Assembly (NCBI RefSeq): GCF_003852535.1
Contig: NZ_QAJP01000004.1
Location: 606,719 to 670,718 of the forward strand
Direction: 5' to 3'
DNA length: 64,000 bases
Source of the DNA: Herminiimonas sp. KBW02
GTDB taxonomy: Bacteria; Pseudomonadota; Gammaproteobacteria; Burkholderiales; Burkholderiaceae_D
Shown: positions 34,885 through 46,290 of the stretch, piece by piece
Layout of the letters: each line of letters opens with the position of its first letter
Position numbering within the stretch: the stretch's first letter is position 1
Position numbers and translations under genes: made by a program
Notes under the pieces: generated by a model
The model's input: only the letters and a program-made list of their open reading frames with translations
Database searches by the model: none
What the model was told of the DNA's origin: nothing

Positions 34885-36291
34885 TTAGAGGAGCTTGCCG
34901 GGATTCATCAAATTCAAGGGATCAAGTGCCAGCTTAATAGAGCGCATTAATTGCATCTCTACATCGGACTTGTAACGCAGCATTTCCATGCGTTTCAACG
35001 CGCCTATGCCGTGTTCGGCGGAGATGGAGCCACCGTGTTGATGCACGCTATCGTGCACGACGCGATTTACAGCTGTTTGCTTTTGCAGAAAACTCTGATC
35101 AGTTTCCTGCTCAGGATGCGCAACGTTGTAATGCAGATTGCCGTCGCCGAGATGGCCAAAGGTCACCATGCGGGCACCGGGAAATGCCTGCTGCAGTAAT
35201 GCATCCGTCGTGCGGATGAAATCACCGATATGTGAAATCGGGATGGAGACATCATGTTTGATGTTCTTGCCTTCCGCTGCCTGCGCTAGCGGTATGTGTT
35301 CACGGAAATCCCAGATCGCTTGTGATTGTGCGATTGAGCGCGCGATGATCGCATCTTGTATCAGGTCTTGCTGCAAGGCTGCGCTGATGACATGTTCCAG
35401 CATGGCTTGCGCATGTTCTTCAGATTCGCTATCGGACAATTCAAGTAGCACATATTGCGCATGCTCTTCGGCGAAAGGCAGGCGCATGGCGGGGAAATGT
35501 TGATTCACCAGCTTGATGCAGAAACCCGACATCAATTCGAAACCCGTCAGTGACGACACGCAGTAACTTTGCGTCAACGACAGCAGTCGTAATGCATCGT
35601 CCGGCGTACGCAGAGCAGCCAGGGCGGTGAGTTGTGCTTTCGGCGGTGGGAAGAGTTTCAGTACTGCCGCAGTGATCAGGCCCAAAGTACCTTCTGCGCC
35701 TATGTACAAATCGCGCAGGTCGTAGCCGGTATTGTCTTTGCGCAAGCCGCGCAGGCCATTCCAGATATCGCCCTGCGGCGTGACGACTTCGAGACCGAGG
35801 CAGAGCTCGCGTGTGTTGCCATAGCGCAGGACAGCGGTACCTCCTGCATTGGTGGACAGATTGCCGCCTATCGTACAACTGCCTTCTGCCGCCAGTGAAA
35901 GCGGGAATAGGCGACCGGCATCGCTGGCTGCCGTCTGGATATTTTTCAGGATGCAACCGGCTTCGACGGTAATCGTGTTGTTGCCAGGGTCGATCTGACG
36001 GATGCGATTGAGGCGCGTCAGTGAGAGGATGACGGCTTTGCCGCTGTCGTCCGGGATGCCGCCCAGTACCAGGCCGGTATTCCCTCCCTGCGGCACCATC
36101 GGGACTTTGTGCTCATTGCAAAGACGCACCAGTGCTGCGAGTTCCTGCGTATCCGCCGGTTTGAGTACCGCGCAGGCCTTGCCGGTGTAGCGCCGACGCC
36201 AGTCAGTCAGGTAGGGCGCGGTATCGTCCTCTGAGGTCAGGACATGCGCCGCGCCTATCGCTCTGCGGCAGGCATGGAGGAAGGTGTCCAT
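34885..36291 (-). CDS. FAD-linked 2-hydroxyacid dehydrogenase (D-2-hydroxyglutarate dehydrogenase / GlcD type)
   Basis: A 468-residue flavoprotein of the vanillyl-alcohol-oxidase fold. The N-terminal FAD domain has VPMVPQGGNTGLVLGG, PLSLAAEGSCTIGGNLSTNAGG and YIGAEGTLGLITA. The C-terminal FAD-oxidase domain has TFGHLGDGNLHYNV with the metal-binding His residues, SISAEHGIGALKR, and ends LDPLNLMNPGKLL. This profile fits D-2-hydroxyglutarate dehydrogenases and D-lactate or glycolate oxidase subunits. The lone gene without glcE or glcF and the single-subunit form favour a D-2-hydroxyglutarate or D-lactate role. Start and upstream stop overlap (TAATG). Confidence 0.85.
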   Translation of the reverse strand: MDTFLHACRRAIGAAHVLTSEDDTAPYLTDWRRRYTGKACAVLKPADTQELAALVRLCNEHKVPMVPQGGNTGLVLGGIPDDSGKAVILSLTRLNRIRQIDPGNNTITVEAGCILKNIQTAASDAGRLFPLSLAAEGSCTIGGNLSTNAGGTAVLRYGNTRELCLGLEVVTPQGDIWNGLRGLRKDNTGYDLRDLYIGAEGTLGLITAAVLKLFPPPKAQLTALAALRTPDDALRLLSLTQSYCVSSLTGFELMSGFCIKLVNQHFPAMRLPFAEEHAQYVLLELSDSESEEHAQAMLEHVISAALQQDLIQDAIIARSIAQSQAIWDFREHIPLAQAAEGKNIKHDVSIPISHIGDFIRTTDALLQQAFPGARMVTFGHLGDGNLHYNVAHPEQETDQSFLQKQTAVNRVVHDSVHQHGGSISAEHGIGALKRMEMLRYKSDVEMQLMRSIKLALDPLNLMNPGKLL

Positions 36292-36682
36292 TACTTGGCG
36301 GCCTTCTGTAGCGCCTGCTTGGTCAAGGCCTTCGCCGCTTTTTTGTAAGGGCGCAGGTAGAGGATGGTACAGCTAAAGAAGACCAGCACCAGGCCGACTT
36401 CGATCCAGCCCAGGATGGCGGACAGGCCGGTGTCGCTCATGCCACGTACTATGCCTTCGGCGAAAAATAGCAGGATCAGCATGGATGCCCATTGCATGGT
36501 GTAGAGATTGCGTTTCCAGACACCATGCAACGGAATCAGTAGCGGGATGACCTTGAGTACCAGCCAGGAGCCGTTAGGGCGTATTGGCGCCAATATCATT
36601 TCCCAGGCTACACACAGCACGATCAGGGCAAGCAGGCTGCCTAGTGCGCCCATATGCAGGATTTTTTGCCCTTGCGTTTGCA

Positions 36683-36683
<1 letters not shown>
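36291..36683 (-). CDS. DUF2069-family small membrane protein
   Basis: A 130-residue protein with four hydrophobic segments (about residues 12-32, 38-54, 62-80 and 88-108) and a Lys/Ala-rich tail. RPNGSWLVLKVIPLLIP and YTMQWASMLILLFFAEG match DUF2069 proteins, often encoded next to wrbA in Proteobacteria. The role is unknown. The start overlaps the wrbA stop (TGATG) and the stop overlaps the next start (TAATG), so three genes are translationally coupled. A GGAG site precedes ATG 36683. Confidence 0.85.
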
Positions 36684-38707
<2,024 letters not shown>

Positions 38708-39196
38708 TCCTATGAAGGAATACAGCGGTTGCCTGAACGAACTGGGGTGGTTTTTCTCGAAACCAAGATGACCTATCCACGCCAGGCCGTAAAACGACAG
38801 GATGGCGGCTAATAACCACCACGCGTTCCCGGTGAGCACCAGCGCGGTAAGAAAGATGATGGCCAGCGTTGAGCCAAGGAAATGGAGCTGGCGAGATCTG
38901 CGGTCGGAATGCCCTGTCAGATAAGCGGCATAAAATTCCGAAAACGACAGATAGGTCTTTTGTGTGATGACACTCATGACTGCCTCCTGTGGCTGCTACA
39001 GTTTCAGGGTAGTCCTCGTGCAGTCACTATGCAAGCCTTATTGACGCAGGGCATGTAAGGGGCGGAGCCATACTGGCACTTGTCTCATTGCCGCCATTCG
39101 TGCATTTGGCCCCAAGAGAGTATTGTGGATTTTTTCCAGAGCTTGAGCTACATTGGAAGTGTCCGAAGTACAACCATAACTCTTGAGGACGGTGCC

Positions 39197-39652
39197 ATGA
39201 AAGTATCCGAAATACTTAAAGTAAAAGGAAACATTCTCTTCACGGTAACACCAGATAGTCCGATGCTGGACGCAGTCAATGCGATGGCGGAAAAAGACAT
39301 CGGTTCTCTGGTTGTGATGGAGGCGGGCAATCTGATCGGTATGCTGACTTTCCGCGAGGTCATGGCAACGATCCATGCAAATGGCGGGGCGGTCGGTGGT
39401 GATACCGTGCGGCGCTATATGGATAAACATCCGATCACTATCACTTCCGATGCAGAGATCAATGAAGTACGACGACTGATGCTGGAGAAGCATGCGCGTT
39501 ATGTGCCGGTACTGGACGGGAAGATACTGGTTGGCGTCATCTCTTTCTACGACGTGGCGAAAGCGGTGCTCGAAGCGCAAAGCTTTGAAAACAAAATGCT
39601 GAAGTCTTACATACAGGACTGGCCAGCTGTCGCGAACGAACAAGACGGCTGA
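39197..39652 (+). CDS. Two-CBS-domain protein
   Basis: A 151-residue protein made of tandem CBS domains: the first about residues 8-62 (DAVNAMAEKDIGSLVVME, GMLTFREV), the second about 78-130 (EINEVRRLMLEKHARYVPVLD, GVISFYDVAKAV). Such pairs bind adenine nucleotides and act as sensors. No partner enzyme is fused. ATG 39197 has a GAGG site nine bases upstream; the longer open frame upstream has no family match. Monocistronic, followed by a strong terminator. Confidence 0.9.
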   Translation: MKVSEILKVKGNILFTVTPDSPMLDAVNAMAEKDIGSLVVMEAGNLIGMLTFREVMATIHANGGAVGGDTVRRYMDKHPITITSDAEINEVRRLMLEKHARYVPVLDGKILVGVISFYDVAKAVLEAQSFENKMLKSYIQDWPAVANEQDG

Positions 39653-39668
39653 GTCGCAGTAGTCAAGT

Positions 39669-39711
39669 AAAAGCCGCTCGCATACCCGTTTGGGTATGCG
39701 AGCGGCTTTTT
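39669..39711 (+). terminator. Strong terminator after the CBS gene
   Basis: AAAGCCGCTCGCATACCC pairs with GGGTATGCGAGCGGCTTT around a four-base loop, followed by TT. The A-run on the far side allows activity on the minus strand also. Confidence 0.93.
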
Positions 39712-39796
39712 GTCATTCATATCCCTTACAATCGCCTGATATTGAACGCGCATGGCATGTTGGCGTTCGCATTCCTGAACCACTATATGGATACCC

Positions 39797-41683
39797 ATGA
39801 GTAAGCCCAGTCAATTCAAGTTGATGATACAACGCCGCTTTGCGCCTTTTTTCTGGGCCCAGTTTTTCGGTGCGTTTAACGATAACGTGTTTAAGACTGC
39901 CTTGCTGACGGTGCTGACCTTTGAAGCGCTGAGCTGGACCACGATGGATAGGGGATTTTTGAATAACCTGATTCCTGGTTTATTTATCCTGCCCTTTGTC
40001 TTGTTCTCGGCGATTGCCGGCCAGCTGGCCGACAAGTTTGAAAAGTCAGGTCTCGTGCGTTATATCAAATTGCTGGAAATCGCCATCATGTTGCTGGCGG
40101 CAGTTGGCTGGATGCGCCAGGATTTGTGGCTGCTCATCGCAGCCGTTGCCGGCATGGGTTTGCACTCGGCTTTGTTCGGGCCGGTGAAGTATGCCTATCT
40201 GCCACAAAAATTGGCGCCGGATGAATTGGTTGGCGGTAACGGCCTGGTTGAAATGGGGACTTTCGTCGGCATCCTGCTGGGTGAAGTATTGGGCGCGGTG
40301 CTGGTATTGCACAAACCGTGGGGCATAGAGCTGGTAGCTGGCGGTACGATTGCGATTGCCTGTGCCGGATGGCTGGCCAGTCGCGCGATTCCGCTGTCGC
40401 CTGCACCTGCGCCTGAGCTGAAAATAAACTGGAATCTGGCGACGGAAACGGTACGCAATATTCGCTACTCGAAGCAGAATCGCCCGGTCTTTTTATCGAT
40501 GCTGGCGAACTCGTGGTTCTGGTTTTACGGCGCGATCATACTGGCGCAATTTCCGCTGTACGCAAAAGATTATCTGCATGGCGACCATAGTATCTTCGTC
40601 TTGTTGCTGACGATATTTTCGCTCGGCATAGGCACCGGATCCTTGTTGTGCGAACGCTTGTCCGGTCATAAGGTCGAGATCGGTCTGGTGCCGTTCGGTG
40701 CGATCGGTTTGTCGGTATTCGGTTTCGATCTTTTCCTCGCCAGCATCAGTTATACCAATACCACCCTGGTGGATATTGCGGGTTTTCTGCAGCAACAGGG
40801 TGGTGTGCGTATTCTGGTGGATTGCCTGTTGATAGGCGTGTTCGGCGGCTTGTACATCGTGCCTTTGTTTGCCTTGATACAGACCCGTTGCGATCCGCAG
40901 CATATGTCACGCACGATCGCCGGTATGAATATCCTGAATGCGGTGTTCATGGTGGTCGCCGCACTGGTGGCGATGGTCTTGCTGAAGATGGGTTTGAGCA
41001 TTCCGCAACTGTTTATGGTGACAGCCATCCTGAACGCAATTGTGGCGCTCTACATCTTTACTGTGGTACCAGAATTCTTGCTGCGCTTCCTGGCATGGCT
41101 GATGCTGCACACCACGCACAGGGTACGTACTTTCAATGCCGAGCGGATACCGGCTGAAGGGGGCGCCATCCTGGTTTGTAATCATGTCAGCTATATGGAT
41201 GCGATCGTGATTCTGGCGACCAGTCCGCGTCCGCTGCGCTTTGTGATGGATCACAGGATTTTTAAAATCCCGTTGTTGTCTGCTTTGTTTAAGGCAGTGC
41301 GGGCGATTCCGATTGCACCTGCGAGTGAAGATGTTGAGATCATGGACGCTGCCTACGGCAGCATAGCGCGTGCGCTGGAGCGGGGAGAGCTGGTGTGCAT
41401 TTTCCCCGAAGGAAAGTTGACACGTGATGGCGAGTTGAATGAATTCAAAGGCGGCATCATGAAGATACTGGAACGGACTCCGGTACCTGTTATTCCGATG
41501 GCCTTGCGCGGCTTGTGGGGCAGTCTGTGGACGCGTAGTGCCGATAATCCCTTCCAGCGCTCCTTCCGTAGCGGACCGTTCTCCAAACTTGAGTTGGTGG
41601 TCGGTCAGCCCATGGCTGTGACTGAGGTGACACCAGAGATTTTGCGTGAGCGGGTTGCGCAATTGCGCGGGGCGCGCAAATGA
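39797..41683 (+). CDS. MFS transporter fused to PlsC-type acyltransferase (LplT-Aas-like)
   Basis: A 628-residue two-domain membrane protein. Residues 1-420 are a major-facilitator transporter with about 11-12 hydrophobic segments and the start FFWAQFFGAFNDNVFKTAL typical of lysophospholipid transporter LplT. Residues about 430-628 are an acyltransferase with HVSYMD (HX4D) as catalytic motif, FPEGKLTRDG and VPVIPMALRG. In E. coli, LplT flips lysophospholipid inward and the separate Aas re-acylates it. Here transport and acyl transfer are in one chain, but the acyl-ACP synthetase (AMP-binding) domain of Aas is absent. Single gene. Confidence 0.85.
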   Translation: MSKPSQFKLMIQRRFAPFFWAQFFGAFNDNVFKTALLTVLTFEALSWTTMDRGFLNNLIPGLFILPFVLFSAIAGQLADKFEKSGLVRYIKLLEIAIMLLAAVGWMRQDLWLLIAAVAGMGLHSALFGPVKYAYLPQKLAPDELVGGNGLVEMGTFVGILLGEVLGAVLVLHKPWGIELVAGGTIAIACAGWLASRAIPLSPAPAPELKINWNLATETVRNIRYSKQNRPVFLSMLANSWFWFYGAIILAQFPLYAKDYLHGDHSIFVLLLTIFSLGIGTGSLLCERLSGHKVEIGLVPFGAIGLSVFGFDLFLASISYTNTTLVDIAGFLQQQGGVRILVDCLLIGVFGGLYIVPLFALIQTRCDPQHMSRTIAGMNILNAVFMVVAALVAMVLLKMGLSIPQLFMVTAILNAIVALYIFTVVPEFLLRFLAWLMLHTTHRVRTFNAERIPAEGGAILVCNHVSYMDAIVILATSPRPLRFVMDHRIFKIPLLSALFKAVRAIPIAPASEDVEIMDAAYGSIARALERGELVCIFPEGKLTRDGELNEFKGGIMKILERTPVPVIPMALRGLWGSLWTRSADNPFQRSFRSGPFSKLELVVGQPMAVTEVTPEILRERVAQLRGARK

Positions 41684-41688
41684 GGGAA

Positions 41689-41723
41689 TAAAAAATCAGG
41701 CCGGTACGCGTACCGACCTGATT
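41689..41723 (-). terminator. Terminator of the EAL-domain gene
   Basis: AATCAGG pairs with CCTGATT and CGGTA with TACCG around a four-base loop, with one mismatch. On the minus strand six T residues follow, so it serves the minus-strand gene; on the plus strand the T-run is weak. Confidence 0.8.
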
Positions 41724-41732
41724 GTTGCGGTC

Positions 41733-43970
41733 TTATTTTGGTGCGCTTAGCCAGTGATGTAATGCATCTGCAGTCATGGGTCTGGCGAACAGATAACCCT
41801 GGCCCAATGGACAGCCGAGTTCGGTCAGGATAGCTGCCTGCCGTTCATCTTCCACACCTTCCGCAATCACATCCAATTCGAGGTTGCGACCGAGTTGGAT
41901 AATCATTTCGGCAATGCTGCTGCCGCGCGAAGAATCGGTGATTTCGGTAACGAACGCGCGATCAATTTTGAGGCGGTCCACACTGAGTTTTTGCAAGTGG
42001 CTGAGGGATGAGAAACCCGTTCCGAAATCATCAATCGCAATGCTGACGCCGGTAGCAGTGATCTGATCCAGTAGTTTGATCAGGGCATCGGGCTCTTCCA
42101 TTGCCATCGATTCGGTGATTTCAAGTTCTATACAGTGTGGCGGAACCTGGGTGTCGTGCAGGGCATGACGTAGCATGCTGAGGAAGTGTGGATGACGAAA
42201 TTGTACTTGCGAGACATTGACCGAAATCATGAAGTCGGTGAAGCCCAGGCGATGTATGCGCACCAGTTCCTGGCAAGCCTGCCGCAAAACCCATTCACCG
42301 AGTTCGATGATCAGACCGGAGTACTCAGCAATCGGGATGAAGCGGTTTGGTGAAATCATGGAGCCGTCTTCAGTCGTCCAGCGCAAGAGAGCTTCAGCAC
42401 CTACTGGTTGTCGCGTCGCCATATCGATTTGCGGTTGATAAACGACGGATAAATGTCTTTCTTCAAATGCGGTACGCAAGGCGTGCATCATATTCACGCG
42501 TTCACGTATATCGATACCCATATTGCGTGAGAAATACAAATGGCCGGTACGCTGCTGAAACTTGGCGCGCTTGAGCGCAATATGTGCGTTCTTCAAGGCT
42601 TCCACACCGCGCCCCTCATGTTCGGACAGGCGCACCAGTCCGACTGTGGCGGAAAGTTGCACGTCTTGTCCGTCTATGCTGAACGGCCGTTCGAATTGCG
42701 CGAGTATGGCAGCCGGATTCACTTGTATATCGTCGCCGAGGACGCCAAACGTATCGCCACCGACACGCGCCACGATGAGATGGTCACCCAGGCGCGATTG
42801 CAGGCGTGTGGCAACCGAAAGCAGGAGCAGATCGCCGAACTGATGGCCGAGCGTATCGTTGGTTTCCGCAAAGTGGTCGATATCGATCAAAGCCAGCGTA
42901 CTTGGCAAGTCATTGCTGGAAGACAGGCTGTCGTCGATGATTTCCTTGAGGCGGGTACGGTTCGGTAGCTTGGTCAGTGAATCGTAGAAGGCTGAATTGT
43001 GCAGGCGCGTGACGAGCGTGATATTCGAGAGACCAACCGAGATGTTGCTGCAAAATACTTCCAGCAAGCGCAGCTCGATTTCAGTGAGTGGTCGCCCGGT
43101 GCGGAAGAAGGCCGCGAAATTGCTCGAGGCATTGCCGGTGAAATGTAGTGCACTAAATTCGCGACCATAAATATTTCTGCGCTCTTTCAATGCGCGCGTC
43201 AGCGTGCGGTCTATGCTGGCGTCTTCTATCGATGAAAGTGGGTGATTGATGAGATCACCAAACCGTCCGGCGGCCGCCACCACGAACAACGCGTTTTCCT
43301 GATTGTGCAATTGTTCCTGTACGCAGAACAAGCCATCCGGGGATATGCCCAGCAGGCGTGCGATCTGAGTCACTACACCAGTGGCAAATTCCTCCAGGCT
43401 TTGCAAGGCCATTAACTCAGTGCTGGCGCGCAGGATCATATCCAGGCCGCTGCTGCTTGAATTGATGGTGCAGATTTGCTCATACGAGCGGATTGCCGCA
43501 GTCACTGCCGTGAACAGCTTGATCTGGGTCAGTTCGGATTTTGATTTGTAATCGTTGATGTCGAACTGCTGGATCGCATCGATACCGGGCGTATAACCAG
43601 GCTGGTCGGTGCGCAGGATGATGCGAACCTCGGCGCGATGCAGGACATCGCGTATGTAATGTACCAGTTGCAGGCCTTCGTCTTGCTGATCGGCGTCGAT
43701 ATCCAGCAAGATCACCGCGACGTGAGCTTCTTGTGCCAGAACTTCCCGGGCTTGCTGCGCTGTGTGGGCGTGCAAAAAAGCCAGCGGCCTGTTTTGTATT
43801 TCAACATTGCTGAGGGCGAAAGTCGTCGCGGTGTGTACATCAGCGTCGCCGCCGATGATCAGCACCTGCCATACATCCTTGCTTAAACCTGATTTATTGT
43901 CGCCGGACACACGCACCGTTTTATCCAGAAATACAAGGTCATCCTCGCTATGGCTGACCGACTTGCTCAT
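41733..43970 (-). CDS. Receiver-DUF3369-GGDEF-EAL signalling protein (predicted c-di-GMP phosphodiesterase)
   Basis: A 745-residue cytoplasmic protein. Order: receiver (about 30-150, phosphate-accepting Asp in ILLDIDAD, Lys in NDYKSKSEL), DUF3369 (about 165-310, RASTELMALQSLEEFATGV), GGDEF-like domain (about 325-480) and EAL domain (about 490-735). The GGDEF motif is GGDTF, so cyclase activity is doubtful. The EAL domain keeps GAEALLRW, ISVNVSQVQF, ELEITESM, AIDDFGTGFSSL, DRLKIDRAFV and AEGVED with GCPLGQGYLF, all residues for c-di-GMP hydrolysis. ATG 43970 follows GGAGAAGG. No kinase neighbour. Confidence 0.88.
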   Translation of the reverse strand: MSKSVSHSEDDLVFLDKTVRVSGDNKSGLSKDVWQVLIIGGDADVHTATTFALSNVEIQNRPLAFLHAHTAQQAREVLAQEAHVAVILLDIDADQQDEGLQLVHYIRDVLHRAEVRIILRTDQPGYTPGIDAIQQFDINDYKSKSELTQIKLFTAVTAAIRSYEQICTINSSSSGLDMILRASTELMALQSLEEFATGVVTQIARLLGISPDGLFCVQEQLHNQENALFVVAAAGRFGDLINHPLSSIEDASIDRTLTRALKERRNIYGREFSALHFTGNASSNFAAFFRTGRPLTEIELRLLEVFCSNISVGLSNITLVTRLHNSAFYDSLTKLPNRTRLKEIIDDSLSSSNDLPSTLALIDIDHFAETNDTLGHQFGDLLLLSVATRLQSRLGDHLIVARVGGDTFGVLGDDIQVNPAAILAQFERPFSIDGQDVQLSATVGLVRLSEHEGRGVEALKNAHIALKRAKFQQRTGHLYFSRNMGIDIRERVNMMHALRTAFEERHLSVVYQPQIDMATRQPVGAEALLRWTTEDGSMISPNRFIPIAEYSGLIIELGEWVLRQACQELVRIHRLGFTDFMISVNVSQVQFRHPHFLSMLRHALHDTQVPPHCIELEITESMAMEEPDALIKLLDQITATGVSIAIDDFGTGFSSLSHLQKLSVDRLKIDRAFVTEITDSSRGSSIAEMIIQLGRNLELDVIAEGVEDERQAAILTELGCPLGQGYLFARPMTADALHHWLSAPK

Positions 43971-44151
43971 GGTGCCTTCTCCGAGATTGGTTGTTCTAAT
44001 TTTGTAACCTGATTTTGTAATCCGGTTTTGAAACCTGCTTTGTAACCGTATATTGCACATCGATTTGTCATGAGGCAATGCTTTTTCTAGAACTAATTGT
44101 TATGTGACCACTGGTAGAATGACTACTTTATTTCGCTTATAACCAACTATC

Positions 44152-45249
44152 ATGTCCGGCAATACTTTTGGAACACTCTTTACTGTCACCACTTTCGGCG
44201 AGTCGCACGGCCCGGCTATCGGCTGCGTAATCGACGGTTGTCCACCCGGAATAGTGTTGTCAGAAGGTGACATTCAGCCCGAACTGGACCGTCGCAAACC
44301 AGGTACTTCACGCCATGTGACACAGCGGCAGGAGTCGGATACGGTCGAAATCCTGTCCGGTGTATACCAGGGAAAAACGACGGGTACGCCGATTGCACTG
44401 CTGATTCGTAACGAAGACCAGCGCAGCAAGGACTACGGCAATATCACCGAAACTTTCCGTCCCGGCCATGCGGATTACACGTATTGGCATAAATACGGGA
44501 TTCGTGATCCACGCGGCGGCGGTCGTTCGTCGGCACGTCTGACCGCGCCTGTGGTGGGAGCTGGCGCGATTGCGAAGAAATGGTTGTTCGAAAAATACGG
44601 CACGATCTTTAAAGGCTGCATGAGCCAATTGGGTGATATCGAGATTCCATTCGAAGACTGGCGCCATGTACCTGAGAATCCATTCTTTGCGGCCAATGCA
44701 AGCATCCTGCCGCAGCTGGAAGCCTACATGGATGATTTGCGTAAGAACGGCGATTCCTGCGGTGCGCGCATTGATGTCGTTGCGCAAAACGTACCTATCG
44801 GGCTGGGTGAGCCGATTTACGACAAGCTGGATGCCGAAATCGCCTTTGCACTGATGGGCATCAATGCCGTCAAAGGCGTGGAGATAGGCGCGGGCTTCAA
44901 GTCTGTTGCGCAAAAAGGCACCGAGCATGGTGATGAGTTGACGCCTGAGGGCTTTGCCAGCAATAACTCCGGCGGCATCCTCGGCGGGATTTCAACCGGG
45001 CAGGACATCACGGCATCGATTGCGATCAAACCGACCTCGAGTATCCGTACCGCACGTCACTCCATCGACAAAGCCGGTAATCCGGTGCTGGTGGAAACTC
45101 TCGGGCGCCATGATCCTTGCGTCGGCATACGGGCAACCCCGATAGCTGAATCCATGCTGGCACTGGTGCTGATGGATCACGCCTTGCGTCATCGCGCGCA
45201 ATGTGGCGATGTGGTGGTCACCCCGCCACCTATTCCGGGCAGCCGTTAA
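44152..45249 (+). CDS. aroC: Chorismate synthase
   Basis: A 365-residue FMN-dependent enzyme forming chorismate from EPSP, the last shared step to aromatic amino acids and folate. Signatures are [21 protein letters not shown] at the N-terminus, [40 protein letters not shown] and the C-terminal [16 protein letters not shown]. Full length. It is a single gene, about 40 bases ahead of an M48 peptidase gene. Confidence 0.97.
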   Translation: MSGNTFGTLFTVTTFGESHGPAIGCVIDGCPPGIVLSEGDIQPELDRRKPGTSRHVTQRQESDTVEILSGVYQGKTTGTPIALLIRNEDQRSKDYGNITETFRPGHADYTYWHKYGIRDPRGGGRSSARLTAPVVGAGAIAKKWLFEKYGTIFKGCMSQLGDIEIPFEDWRHVPENPFFAANASILPQLEAYMDDLRKNGDSCGARIDVVAQNVPIGLGEPIYDKLDAEIAFALMGINAVKGVEIGAGFKSVAQKGTEHGDELTPEGFASNNSGGILGGISTGQDITASIAIKPTSSIRTARHSIDKAGNPVLVETLGRHDPCVGIRATPIAESMLALVLMDHALRHRAQCGDVVVTPPPIPGSR

Positions 45250-45291
45250 TTACTGTGCGCATAGCGTGTAATCATTTTTGATGGAGGGAAA

Positions 45292-46119
45292 ATGAAACCA
45301 GTACCAGGGCATTCTTTTCTGTCGTCACTAGTGATGGCTGCTGCCGTTTTGCTGCTATCCGCTTGCGAAACCGTGCAAACCACGCAGGGTGGGGCAGTGG
45401 GCGTGGATCGCCAGCAACGCATGATGATTTCAGCGCAGGAGCTGGATCAGGCTGCCAATAAGCAATACAGCGAACTGATAGCCGCCGAAAAGAAAAAAGG
45501 CAGTCTGAACCGAAATGCAGCGCAAGTGGAGCGGGTGAAGGCGATTTCCAGTCGTCTGATCGCACAAACCGGCGTGTTTCGTCAGGACGCGCGGCGCTGG
45601 CAGTGGGAGGTCAATGTCCTGAGCTCCGACGAGGTCAACGCCTGGTGCATGCCGGGCGGCAAAATCGCGGTGTACACCGGTTTGATCGAAAAGCTGAATG
45701 TGAGCGATGACGAACTGGCGGCCGTGATCGGGCATGAGATTGCACATGCCTTGCGCGAACATGCACGTGAACGTGCGTCGGAGCAAAGGGTGGCGGGCAG
45801 CTTTATCACTATCGGTTCGGCTTTGCTGGGCGTCGGTGGGCTTGGTCAGCAGGGTGCTGAATTCGCCTATATGGGCCTGATCGGCCTGCCTAATTCACGT
45901 AGTCATGAAACCGAGGCTGACCGTATCGGCGTCGAACTGGCGGCGCGTGCCGGTTACGATCCGCGCGCTGCGGTTACGCTGTGGCAAAAAATGGGCAAGG
46001 TTTCCAGTAGTTCGACTCCGGCTTTCCTGTCTACTCACCCTTCCAGTTCGGCCCGTATCAGCGATTTGACCGTGTATTCCGAGCGCGTCATGCCGCTTTA
46101 TCAACAGGCACGGAAATAA
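45292..46119 (+). CDS. M48-family zinc metallopeptidase lipoprotein
   Basis: A 275-residue envelope protease with a lipoprotein leader (hydrophobic residues 9-24, lipobox LLSAC with the Cys near 25). The zinc motif is HEIAH in VIGHEIAHALREHARER, and the third ligand Glu lies in SRSHETEADRIGVELAARAG. CMPGGKIAVYTGLIEKL precedes the active site, as in LoiP/BepA/YggG-type outer-membrane-quality-control proteases. No TPR domain follows, which places it nearer LoiP than BepA. A GGAGG site is five bases from the ATG. Confidence 0.9.
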   Translation: MKPVPGHSFLSSLVMAAAVLLLSACETVQTTQGGAVGVDRQQRMMISAQELDQAANKQYSELIAAEKKKGSLNRNAAQVERVKAISSRLIAQTGVFRQDARRWQWEVNVLSSDEVNAWCMPGGKIAVYTGLIEKLNVSDDELAAVIGHEIAHALREHARERASEQRVAGSFITIGSALLGVGGLGQQGAEFAYMGLIGLPNSRSHETEADRIGVELAARAGYDPRAAVTLWQKMGKVSSSSTPAFLSTHPSSSARISDLTVYSERVMPLYQQARK

Positions 46120-46290
46120 GTGACAAGACGGCAAGATATTGTTTTTCTGGCTGTCACCCACATCTTTTTAATCAACTAGCCGGCTTTCCAGCGGCCGTGT
46201 GGCGCGCCGTCCTATAAAGAATCGGCGTAAATATGGCATAATCGAGAGCTATCTCACCGGTCCTCGCGGACTTACTTTTACACACGAAAC

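Noticed and set aside
46120-46290. T-box or leucine leader peptide ahead of leuC
   Set aside because: No run of leucine codons in a short frame and no T-box core; only an extended -10 box was seen.
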